Shown: in pieces, positions 1-5,700 of the stretch
How the letters are laid out: each line of letters begins with the position of its first letter
Numbering within the stretch: the first letter of the stretch is position 1
NCBI GenBank assembly: GCA_052388025.1
Contig: JBQTIP010000283.1
Coordinates: 1-6,390, forward strand
Direction of reading: 5' to 3'
DNA: 6,390 nucleotides
DNA from: JBQTIP01 sp052388025
GTDB lineage: Bacteria > Actinomycetota > UBA4738 > HRBIN12
Translations under genes and position numbers: made by a program
Notes under the pieces: model-generated
Databases searched by the model: none
Told to the model about the DNA's origin: nothing
What the model saw: the letters and a program-made list of their open reading frames with translations, nothing else

Positions 1-592
1 CCTGACGTTCGGCTTCGGTGCGTGCGGCCATCTGCTGCTCCACGGTGGCGACCTTGGACGTCGCGATGGCATCGGCGAGGGCGAGCGTCGCGCGCAGGGT
101 GTCCTCGTCGAGCCCTGCCTCTTGGGCAGCCCGGAGCGCCTGGGAGACAGCGGGGGCGGGAGCGGCGGATGACTGCTCGATCAGCGGCCTTACGCGCTCG
201 AGGAGCTGGGATGCCTGCTCGAGCTGGGCATGCAGGGCGTTCCGCTCCTCAGCGGTGCGCTGCTGCAAGGTCCACATCTCCCGGTAGCCCTGCTCCAGAG
301 CCTCCGGCGTTTCGTACTTTCCAGCAAAGCGTGGGACGACTACCTCGGGTTCCGGTGGCTCCGGTGGCTCCGGTGGCTCCGGTGGCTCGGTGTCGGATGG
401 CTCCACGAGCGGGTCCGGCGAGGGCGGCGGTGGCGTCTCAGCGACGGGTGCAGGTGGGGCCTCGGTGGCCTGCGGAGCCTGGGTCTCCTCCTCGCCTTCG
501 GGGGGATCGCCGAAGTCGGCCGCGATCGCGGCGTCAAGCGCCGGACCTAATCCCGATCCAAAGATGGAGGAGTCCCCGGGTGGTCCGGTCAT
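1..592 (-). CDS. Partial proline-rich scaffold-like head protein
   Basis: This gene runs off the left end; 197 full codons are visible from the ATG at 592, which has AAGGAG (604-599) with a six-base spacer. The first 87 residues are low-complexity, rich in proline, glutamate and alanine, and contain a run of EPP units at about 69 to 80. A short ordered motif follows, FAGKYETPEALEQGYREMW (residues 89 to 107), a pattern of the K-Y-x-x-x-E-x-L-x-x-G-Y kind seen in phage scaffold and capsid-assembly proteins. After it come long charged helices with LQQRTAEERNALHAQLEQA and LLERVRPLIEQ. The layout of an acidic disordered N-terminus, a short motif and a coiled coil fits a scaffolding protein, and its place after the portal agrees. 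The major capsid gene would be expected to follow beyond the edge. An internal virion protein is an alternative. Confidence 0.75.
   Translation of the reverse strand, partial: MTGPPGDSSIFGSGLGPALDAAIAADFGDPPEGEEETQAPQATEAPPAPVAETPPPPSPDPLVEPSDTEPPEPPEPPEPPEPEVVVPRFAGKYETPEALEQGYREMWTLQQRTAEERNALHAQLEQASQLLERVRPLIEQSSAAPAPAVSQALRAAQEAGLDEDTLRATLALADAIATSKVATVEQQMAARTEAERQ
351..386. repeat. Four perfect copies of a 9-base tandem repeat
   Basis: The unit TCCGGTGGC (plus strand) occurs four times in a row, with degenerate partial units on both flanks. It lies in frame in the scaffold-like gene and codes for repeated Glu-Pro-Pro. Such an in-frame minisatellite can gain or lose units by slippage without breaking the frame, so the linker length may vary between relatives. 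Confidence 0.9.
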
Positions 593-595
593 GGC

Positions 596-934
596 CTACT
601 CCTTCCGTTCGCCTTGCTCTGCGCGGATTGCGCGGAGCCTTTCAATCGTCCGCTCAGGCATTGCAAGCAGATGCCGAAGCACCCTCGTGCGGCCGCGGTA
701 GGCGTAGAGCTCCTCCACCGAGGCGGCCTTGTTCACGAGCAGATGGAGGGCCTCGGACTCCAGGCCCTGAAGCTCGGCAAAAAACGCTGGCCACTCCGGC
801 GACGTGAAGAGCCGATCGAGCTCCTCCAACGCGGCGGCCTCCGCGATGAACGACGCCTCGCGTTCGGGATCGAGGACCTCCACATCCTCGGACGTCAGTA
901 CCCATGGGTTGGAGAAGAGGTCTTCGTCGCTCAT
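596..934 (-). CDS. Hypothetical helical head-region protein of 112 residues
   Basis: I do not recognise a named family. The protein is acidic at its N-terminus (MSDEDLFSNP, then LTSEDVEVLDPERE) and basic at its C-terminus (RTIERLRAIRAEQGERKE), and almost entirely helical. It contains SPEWPAFFAELQGLESEALH and then a charged helix with VEELYAYRGRTRVLRHLL. There is no membrane segment, signal peptide or cysteine. The ATG at 934 is set by the ATGA overlap with the portal stop; a longer in-frame start at 1267 would only add portal shadow sequence. The stop lies three bases before the scaffold-like gene. Small helical proteins in this place of a head operon may help portal or scaffold assembly, but that is position-based inference. 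Confidence 0.8.
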   Translation of the reverse strand: MSDEDLFSNPWVLTSEDVEVLDPEREASFIAEAAALEELDRLFTSPEWPAFFAELQGLESEALHLLVNKAASVEELYAYRGRTRVLRHLLAMPERTIERLRAIRAEQGERKE

Positions 935-2823
935 GCGAACGCCTGACCGTTTCCGACCGGCTCGGGGCCAAGCCCAAGCGGCGGTGCCAGCCCCGGCGCC
1001 ATCTGAGCCATCGCCGGCAGCATCGGGGGCTGCTCGGGGGTGAGGTAGCGCTCCATGTCCTTCTTGCCGAACTGCGTGAGGAGATCCTCGACGAGCGCAC
1101 GGACGTTCACGATCGGCTGCCCGGTTATCGGGTCCGCAAGGCCGGTCAGCACTTGCATCAGCGTCATGGCCTGCTCCTTTCGCACGGACTCGGTGACGGT
1201 CGAGGAACCCGCCTCGATCTCGTAGTCGAACGCCCCCTGGATCGAGTCCGACGTAATCTGTTGCCACTCGTAGCCGCCCTGGGGGCCTTCCCGGCGTACG
1301 ACGATCTCGTCCGGCAGGAACTGCTGCAGGATCGAGCCGTAGTGGCGAGCAAGAGGCGAAAGTCCCAATAGCTCGGCCATCTCGACCTTCAGCGCGAACC
1401 GCGAGTTCCCCTGCTCAGAGATGAGCGCGACGCCGGTCGCCGTCTTGTTGAGCGTCGGGGAGTCCGCGCCCGTCTGGTACGCGCTAACCGCAAGCGTCTT
1501 CTCTACCATCCGCTCGAGCTCGGCGGCTTCGGTGTATGCGGACGATGTGATGTCGGGAGTCTCCAGTGGGAACAAGACGGTGCGCGGGTCCGCTTCCTGG
1601 GAGTTCACTCGCACGATCTGGCCGGGCCGGTTCTCCAAGTCCCGCTGGTCCCACAGCCGGTTGACATCGACGACCCAACGCCGGTCCAGCGCGAGCCGGA
1701 CGTTGTCCAGCCGCTGGCTCCAAAGGGCGTTGATCGCGTCCTGAGTGCCTTCGATGGGCTCGATTTCCCCGACGCCCCAGAACTCGTTCTCCTGGAAGTG
1801 ATCGGGGAGCAAGACGAACGGCTTCTCGCCATGCTCGTAGGGGTTGGCGCTGACCCGCACGACCGCTCGGCGGTTGGCCACCACCATGACGGTCTCGTCC
1901 GTCCAGTACTCGAGCAGCTCGACGAGCCGGCGCGTTGGGTCGGTGCCGGAGCCCATGCCGATGTCGTCCCGGCGCTCTAGTACAGGCTCCGTCTCGGAGG
2001 ACCACAGATCAGCCGAGCGCATGTGCTCGGGGAGCCGATACAGGCCCTCTTTCACCTTGCGGGCGAACTCGCGGTCCGAGACGAAGACGCGGTGGATCAG
2101 GAAGCGCGCGCCCTGGATGTCAATCGCTTCCGGTGCCGGCCAGAAGTTCAGTACGTCCACCGACTCGGCGACCGGCCCCTCGTACAGGACATCGGTCACC
2201 CGCTCGCTCCGCAGCTCGCCGGTTTCGGCCTCGGGGCCTTCGACCTCGATGGTCTCCGTCATCTCGTTGCCGTCGATGTCTGTGAGCGGGGCACCGGTGG
2301 AGGGGTCGAGCACCACCTGCTCGAAGGACTCCGTCTGCCGCGCCATCACCGGAACCTGAACGGTGCGAGTGCGCGTTTTCTTGCCGAGACGGGTCTTCAG
2401 GATGCCTGTGCCGTACTTCAGCGCGCTCTTGTAGGCGGCCACGAGCTGCACGTAGAGCTCGGACTGGTAGCTCGCCCACTCGAGCAAATCCTCCATGACC
2501 TTGGCCGGTTCCTCGTCCTCGGGGCCGACAGGGCGTACGAGCATCTTGGGGAGCTGCGCGACGAGCTTCGGGAGCACGGTCTCGACGATCTGAAACGTGA
2601 TGGCGATGAAGAGGCGGTGGCGCCACGCCCCAGCCTTCCGCGGGGGAACATAGCCCCGGTAGAGCTGGTTGTACCGGCGCCAGCGTTCGGCGAACCGCTC
2701 GCGGGCGCGGTCGGCAGCCCCGAAGGCGTCGAGCGCCCAGGAAAGCAGACGCTGGTGGTCCTCGGGGGTCCTTGGGTAGAGATCCTCCGCGTCGGTGTAG
2801 GCGGCGTCCTCAAGAGCTTCCAC
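931..2823 (-). CDS. Portal protein (head-tail connector)
   Basis: This 630-residue protein most likely forms the dodecameric portal ring at one capsid vertex, through which the terminase pumps DNA and to which the tail attaches. Early residues 36 to 100 are helical and basic (ADRARERFAERWRRYNQLY), with the hydrophobic FIAITFQIVETVLPKL. The central part has the typical portal block NPYEHGEKPFVLLPD at 327 to 341, then FWGVGEIEPIEGTQDAINAL at 348 to 367 and QRLDNVRLALDRRWVVD at 370 to 386. This is the region that forms the wing-to-stem helices in P22-like portals. SPTLNKTATGVALISEQGNSR at about 455 to 475 is another portal-like block. The C-terminus is proline- and methionine-rich and probably disordered. 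The length is close to long podovirus- or P22-type portals. Start GTG at 2823, with AGGAGG upstream; the stop overlaps the next start as ATGA. Assignment to the P22-like portal family is by eye. Confidence 0.88.
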   Translation of the reverse strand: MEALEDAAYTDAEDLYPRTPEDHQRLLSWALDAFGAADRARERFAERWRRYNQLYRGYVPPRKAGAWRHRLFIAITFQIVETVLPKLVAQLPKMLVRPVGPEDEEPAKVMEDLLEWASYQSELYVQLVAAYKSALKYGTGILKTRLGKKTRTRTVQVPVMARQTESFEQVVLDPSTGAPLTDIDGNEMTETIEVEGPEAETGELRSERVTDVLYEGPVAESVDVLNFWPAPEAIDIQGARFLIHRVFVSDREFARKVKEGLYRLPEHMRSADLWSSETEPVLERRDDIGMGSGTDPTRRLVELLEYWTDETVMVVANRRAVVRVSANPYEHGEKPFVLLPDHFQENEFWGVGEIEPIEGTQDAINALWSQRLDNVRLALDRRWVVDVNRLWDQRDLENRPGQIVRVNSQEADPRTVLFPLETPDITSSAYTEAAELERMVEKTLAVSAYQTGADSPTLNKTATGVALISEQGNSRFALKVEMAELLGLSPLARHYGSILQQFLPDEIVVRREGPQGGYEWQQITSDSIQGAFDYEIEAGSSTVTESVRKEQAMTLMQVLTGLADPITGQPIVNVRALVEDLLTQFGKKDMERYLTPEQPPMLPAMAQMAPGLAPPLGLGPEPVGNGQAFA

Positions 2824-2980
2824 GGCGCCTCCTGGCCCGCCGCTGAACGGCGGACTTGCAGATCCGGATCGCCGAGGACTTCGAGCGCCCCTTGGCCATC
2901 AGTGCTTCCACGCAGCGTTCGACCTTCGAGACGTTTGCTGCCGAGTCCCCGCCAACGTCCTTGGCGATCCCGTACGGCAT
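2810..2980 (-). CDS. Small basic conserved phage protein (MPYGIAK type)
   Basis: This 56-residue protein begins MPYGIAKDVGGDS, continues with VERCVEALMAKGRSKSSAIRICKSA, and ends in an arginine-rich tail. From memory, small phage proteins of the pattern GIAK-x-x-GGDS followed by a helix with ERCV and K-x-SAI-x-IC occur near head genes, but their function is not known to me. Two cysteines (residues 23 and 41) are conserved-looking but do not form a zinc knuckle. The ATG start is fixed by the TGATG overlap with the previous stop, with GAGG about ten bases upstream. The gene overlaps the first 14 bases of the portal gene, and its arginine-rich end is coded by the portal's Shine-Dalgarno region, so part of the tail composition may be imposed by that overlap. 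A virion or DNA-associated role is possible from the basic charge but unproven. Confidence 0.72.
   Translation of the reverse strand: MPYGIAKDVGGDSAANVSKVERCVEALMAKGRSKSSAIRICKSAVQRRARRRRGSS
2828..2833 (-). promoter_or_regulatory. Ribosome binding site for the portal gene
   Basis: AGGAGG stands four bases before the GTG at 2823, inside the coding end of the 56-residue gene. It supports the GTG start for the portal. The short spacer is somewhat below the usual range. Confidence 0.65.
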
Positions 2981-3147
2981 CAGGCCGCAACCTCGATGAC
3001 CTCAAGGCCCCAGCGCTTGGCCGCTCGCTTGGCATTGGACTTCGTGGCGTATGCCTGCGACGGCGCGACGATCCGCCCGTTCCCCGCAACGATCCGGAAG
3101 CGCCAGCCGTCCTTGGACGGGAAGAGTTGGACGTGCCAGGGGCGCAC
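2980..3147 (-). CDS. Small DUF1508-like protein (YegP-type fold)
   Basis: This 55-residue reading frame is easily missed because it starts with GTG. It reads MRPWHVQLFPSKDGWRF, then RIVAGNGRIVAPSQAYATK, then a helix with SNAKRAAKRWG and the end LEVIEVAA. The pattern of WRF, a short strand, a central NG turn, a strand, S-x-x-Y and then a helix resembles the DUF1508 (YegP-like) beta-beta-alpha unit, here as a single copy. The function of that family is not well defined. The start is supported by the TAGTG overlap with the upstream stop and by GAGGGG eight bases before it. The stop overlaps the next start as TGATG. Codon use matches its neighbours, with mostly G or C in third positions. The family match was made by eye and not tested by a search. 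Confidence 0.7.
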   Translation of the reverse strand: MRPWHVQLFPSKDGWRFRIVAGNGRIVAPSQAYATKSNAKRAAKRWGLEVIEVAA

Positions 3148-3521
3148 TACGCGGGCCCCTCGAACATCACCGAGCCGTCGGAGCCGCTGACGCTCACGAC
3201 GCGGCGGGAACCACGGCCCGAGATCGTCACGCCCGCAACGGTCACAGGCTTGATGGACTTCGCGCGGGCGAGCTTTGCGGCGAGGCGATCGCGCTCCTCG
3301 ATGAGGGCCGCCACATCGAAGGGCTCAACCGCCGGGGCGTCGACGCCGAGATCCACCAGCGCGGACTGGGCGGCCTCCGAGGTCATAACGACCGAGAAGG
3401 TCTGCGGGCCATCCTCGTTGAAGTCCGCACGCTGCAGGAAGACGTCCGCACCGGGCGCGAGGTGCGTCTCGAAAGCGACGTTGCCGTTCGTGTTGATGAT
3501 GCGGAGGAAACGCTCTGGCAT
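3147..3521 (-). CDS. Hypothetical phage protein of 124 residues
   Basis: I do not recognise this family. The ATG at 3521 is well supported by AAGGAGG (3534-3528) with a six-base spacer; an upstream ATG at 3566 would overlap the zinc-ribbon gene and give an arginine-rich leader. The N-terminal part (RFLRIINTNGNVAFETHLAP, then VFLQRADF) alternates hydrophobic and polar residues, as in beta strands. Residues 68 to 88 (FDVAALIEERDRLAAKLARAK) look like a short coiled coil, and the C-terminus (VTVAGVTISGRGSRRVVSVS) again looks like beta sheet. There is no signal peptide or membrane segment. Its place between terminase and portal suggests a minor structural or assembly protein, which is inference from position. 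The TAG stop shares one base with the GTG start of the next gene. Confidence 0.75.
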   Translation of the reverse strand: MPERFLRIINTNGNVAFETHLAPGADVFLQRADFNEDGPQTFSVVMTSEAAQSALVDLGVDAPAVEPFDVAALIEERDRLAAKLARAKSIKPVTVAGVTISGRGSRRVVSVSGSDGSVMFEGPA

Positions 3522-3535
3522 GTTCTGCCTCCTTC

Positions 3536-3688
3536 TCAGGGCTCGACGGCCCAAGTGGTTCCGCACTCGGGGCAGCTCAGCTCAAGCTGCCAGATGATCG
3601 CCGAATCGGGTGTGATCTCAGCTAAATCGGACTGTCCGCAATAGGGGCACGGGAAGCCCGATGCGGCGCGTCCCTCGGGTGCTTCCAT
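3536..3688 (-). CDS. Small zinc-ribbon protein
   Basis: This 50-residue protein has two CxxC knuckles, CPYCG (residues 14 to 18) and CPECG (residues 39 to 43), about 20 residues apart, the layout of a zinc ribbon. The segment between them (ITPDSAIIWQLELS) can form the beta strands of such a fold, and the chain ends soon after with TTWAVEP. The ATG at 3688 is preferred because GGAGG (3700-3696) lies seven bases upstream; an ATG at 3718 would add ten arginine/glycine-rich residues and is less likely. It is the first gene after the terminase nuclease part and starts 14 bases before its next neighbour. Small zinc ribbons are common in phage genomes, but their roles are mostly unknown. Nucleic acid binding is possible but not shown. 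Confidence 0.75.
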   Translation of the reverse strand: MEAPEGRAASGFPCPYCGQSDLAEITPDSAIIWQLELSCPECGTTWAVEP

Positions 3689-3743
3689 CTGATGACCTCC
3701 CCGCCCCCGGGCAACCACGCGTCCTGGCCGGCCTCAGGGATCG

Positions 3744-3761
3744 CCCGCCCAGCAAGGCGGG
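3744..3761 (-). other. Small GC hairpin just after the terminase nuclease gene
   Basis: A perfect six-base stem (CCCGCC paired with GGCGGG) encloses a six-base loop. On the transcribed strand it begins five bases after the TAG at 3769-3767. It lies in the only sizeable gap of the window (3689-3766, 78 bases). No T-run follows, so it is not a convincing intrinsic terminator. It could slow RNA decay or attenuate transcription, or it could be chance in GC-rich sequence. Confidence 0.3.
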
Positions 3762-3766
3762 GAGTG

Positions 3767-4780
3767 CTAGAGGCCCGTAGGGCTCCCCGGGATCTCCACC
3801 TTGGGCAGCTCGCCCCTCGGTGGGTCGCGGTGATAGCGCGCCATCTGAAGCGCGATCGCAAGCGAGATCACCCGGTCATCGTGCGCGCCTTCCTGCGCCT
3901 GGGGCTTGCCGTCGTCGGCAAGGACGAAGGTGAAGCACTCACGAACCGTTTCCGCGCTAGGGATCGCGATCTCGCCGGCACGGATCGAGGCTGCGAGCTC
4001 GTCCAGCATCGGCATCCGGGTGAGGCCGGAGGTGACCCATCCCAGCTCGGCAGTCGTCTTGTTGAGTACGAGGTTCGTCTGGCGGGCGATGAAGATCTCG
4101 GGGTAGGCGCCATCCCGGAGCAACCGCAGCACCGTCTGCCCGGAGGAGTGGTTGCGCTCTACGCCCACGAGGGCCGGACGGCGCGTCGTGCGCTGCCGTG
4201 GCTGCCCGGCACAGGAGTACCAGTACCCCGCAGCACGGACCTGCGCCGCAAAGACCTCCGGCGCCATGCGGCCGTGGATGTGAGCGACCTGCCGGCGGCA
4301 TGGACGGAGCTCCTCTTTGCCAGTCTCGGCATTTGACACCCGCTCGGCGACCTTCAGCACGTCGGCTGAGCAGAAGTCCCGCCCGCCCCTTTCGCCCTCG
4401 GGGTCCGACAACGAGGTGTCGCGCGCCGCAGCGAGGCGGCCTTCGGCCGTGTCAGCGCCGATGACGTAGTGGCCGCCGGGGTCCGGTGCCTCGAAGATCC
4501 TGACGTAGCCTCGCTCGGCGCGCTCGAAGCCGATGCCAGCTCGCGAGAAGAAGTTCCCGCGGGCGATGGCGGCCGCGGTCCGCTCCTCGTAGGCCCGCAG
4601 CGCCTGCTCGTCGAAGAAGGCGTTGCCGCTGACGAGGAACGCCTCGCGCGCGGTGGCCGGATACTCCTGGCGGAACGCCCGCTCGTCGCCCGAGAAGTTG
4701 TCCCTGATCGTTGCCCGACGCCACGCGATCTGCTCGGGGCTCAGGCGGTAATGCGCCCCCTGAAAGGCGATCTCGCTCAC
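3767..4780 (-). CDS. Terminase large subunit, C-terminal nuclease part (split gene)
   Basis: This 337-residue protein carries the RNase H-like nuclease that cuts concatemeric phage DNA during packaging. Likely metal-binding acids are D110 in YVIGADTAEG, E208 in VGVERNHSSG, and D301/D302 in GAHDDRVISL; their spacing and order fit the large-terminase nuclease. There is no Walker A motif, so the ATPase must come from the preceding gene. The GTG start at 4780 overlaps the upstream TGA as GTGA. The frame is closed just upstream by TGA at 4789-4787, and no other good start exists before the conserved region. An AGGAGG lies only one base from the GTG, too close for ordinary initiation, so reinitiation after the upstream stop is likely. 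Residues 3 to 47 repeat the end of the upstream protein, then continue into AFLVSGNAFFDEQ, which normally leads into the nuclease domain. A TAG ends the gene, followed by a short hairpin. Confidence 0.85.
   Translation of the reverse strand: MSEIAFQGAHYRLSPEQIAWRRATIRDNFSGDERAFRQEYPATAREAFLVSGNAFFDEQALRAYEERTAAAIARGNFFSRAGIGFERAERGYVRIFEAPDPGGHYVIGADTAEGRLAAARDTSLSDPEGERGGRDFCSADVLKVAERVSNAETGKEELRPCRRQVAHIHGRMAPEVFAAQVRAAGYWYSCAGQPRQRTTRRPALVGVERNHSSGQTVLRLLRDGAYPEIFIARQTNLVLNKTTAELGWVTSGLTRMPMLDELAASIRAGEIAIPSAETVRECFTFVLADDGKPQAQEGAHDDRVISLAIALQMARYHRDPPRGELPKVEIPGSPTGL
4651..4770 (-). repeat. Direct repeat copy A, in the start of the nuclease-part gene
   Basis: This 120-base stretch matches 4791-4910 at a constant offset of 140 bases. 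By hand count 103 of 120 positions are identical, including the complete first 30 bases (4651-4680 against 4791-4820). It encodes the terminase linker segment around RLSPEQIAWRRATIR. Identity falls off sharply on both sides. Confidence 0.9.
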
Positions 4781-5700
4781 GCCTCCTCAGCGGTGGCCGG
4801 ATACTCCTGGCGGAACGCCCGGACGTCGCCTGAGAAGTTTTTCCGAATCGTTGCCCGGCGCCAGGCGAGCTGCTCGGGGCTCAGGCGATGCTGTGCCGCC
4901 TGCCAGGCGATCCCTCCTGATTGGGCCTCGCGCTCGAAGGGGTCGGCGCTGCGTGCGATTTCCTCACGTTCGGCATGGGAGCACTCGATGGCATACTCGT
5001 CATGCACCCACCACGGCAGGAAGATCGGTAGCCAGTCCGACGCCCCAGCTTCTGCCTCGGTCCAGAGGCGATGGAACAGGTTGCCGACACCGTTGGCCGT
5101 GGACTCGACGATGACTTCCGAGTCTCGGCGCGGCACGGCTTGCAGGAGCGATGTCCACGTGTCCTCGGCGTGAGGCCAGAACGCCAACTCGGATGCATGC
5201 AACCGCTGGATCGTGAGCGCGCGGCCGGCTTGGGGATCTCCGGCCGTCTCGACCTTTACCTGCGATCCATTGGCGAAGGAGAGCTCGCGCTTGCGCTGCG
5301 CGGACACCTTCCCCGGTGCCAGCTCCGGCGCTAGGTGCTCGTTGTAGCGGTCGTAGATGCCGAACAGCTCTCCCGCCGCCTCGAGCTTGTGCGCGACGAC
5401 GAGGGCGTGCATCTGCGACCAGAGCGTGACTGAGCGGAAGTACCTGGCGCCGACGTAGGTCGAGATCCCCTCCTGGCGAGCCTTGAGGATGAGCACTCTG
5501 ACGCGGCCGGTTGCGGCCCGCTGCTCGGCGATCTGCCGATGGACGATCCGCTGAGGTTCGTTCAGCATCAGCCACCGGAGCTCCGCCGCCTTGGTGCGGA
5601 TCTTGAGGGCCGCCGCTGAGTAGTAGGCAAGGTCGGTGCGGAAACGTGAAAGCTGGTCCTCAGTCGGACCCGGTGTCTCCAGCAGCGTCGAGCTCCGCAA
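4777..5700 (-). CDS. Terminase large subunit, N-terminal ATPase part (split gene)
   Basis: This 307-residue protein carries the packaging motor ATPase. From the TTG start, residues 73 to 81 (KARQEGIST) form a deviant Walker A loop: the lysine sits at the start of the loop rather than before the Ser/Thr, as known for lambda gpA. Residues 167 to 174 (RLHASELAFW region) match the Walker B and catalytic glutamate position, and ESTANG at 199 to 204 matches the coupling motif III. The protein ends at a TGA just after PATAEEA, at the ATPase-nuclease linker, so the nuclease domain is absent and lies in the next gene. An ATG at 5856 in the same frame gives an arginine/serine-rich leader that is only the shadow of the small-subunit gene. 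I prefer TTG at 5700, which has GGAGG six bases upstream. The last 37 residues are repeated near the start of the next gene with 32 identities. Confidence 0.85.
   Translation of the reverse strand: MRSSTLLETPGPTEDQLSRFRTDLAYYSAAALKIRTKAAELRWLMLNEPQRIVHRQIAEQRAATGRVRVLILKARQEGISTYVGARYFRSVTLWSQMHALVVAHKLEAAGELFGIYDRYNEHLAPELAPGKVSAQRKRELSFANGSQVKVETAGDPQAGRALTIQRLHASELAFWPHAEDTWTSLLQAVPRRDSEVIVESTANGVGNLFHRLWTEAEAGASDWLPIFLPWWVHDEYAIECSHAEREEIARSADPFEREAQSGGIAWQAAQHRLSPEQLAWRRATIRKNFSGDVRAFRQEYPATAEEA
4791..4910 (-). repeat. Direct repeat copy B, in the end of the ATPase-part gene
   Basis: This is the partner of 4651-4770, separated from it by 20 bases, in the same orientation and the same coding phase relative to the protein. 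It encodes RLSPEQLAWRRATIR and the following NFSGD and EYPATA motifs. The gene stops a few codons after the repeat, whereas copy A reads on into the nuclease domain. Confidence 0.9.

Noticed and set aside
22..807. Plus-strand open frame of 261 codons at the left end
   Set aside because: The translation is low-complexity arginine/proline/alanine sequence opposite the scaffold-like gene and the 112-residue gene, which have good starts and plausible composition.
2023..3597. Long plus-strand open frame of 524 codons opposite the portal start and the small genes
   Set aside because: It lies antisense to several well-supported genes with Shine-Dalgarno sequences and portal motifs. Its translation lacks recognisable domains, crosses several gene boundaries and turns arginine/serine-rich in the second half, as expected of a GC-rich shadow frame.
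3744..3761. Intrinsic terminator after the terminase nuclease gene
   Set aside because: The six-base GC stem has no following T-run, and downstream head genes continue on the same strand after only 78 bases, so I list it only as a low-confidence hairpin.
4777..4790. Programmed ribosomal frameshift joining the terminase halves
   Set aside because: No clear slippery heptamer is visible in the short shared window, and a fusion would contain the linker twice. Reinitiation at GTGA explains the junction more simply.
4651..4910. Attachment-site or transposon target duplication
   Set aside because: The repeats are long, diverged and coding, with only 20 bases between them and no integrase, transposase or terminal inverted repeats nearby.
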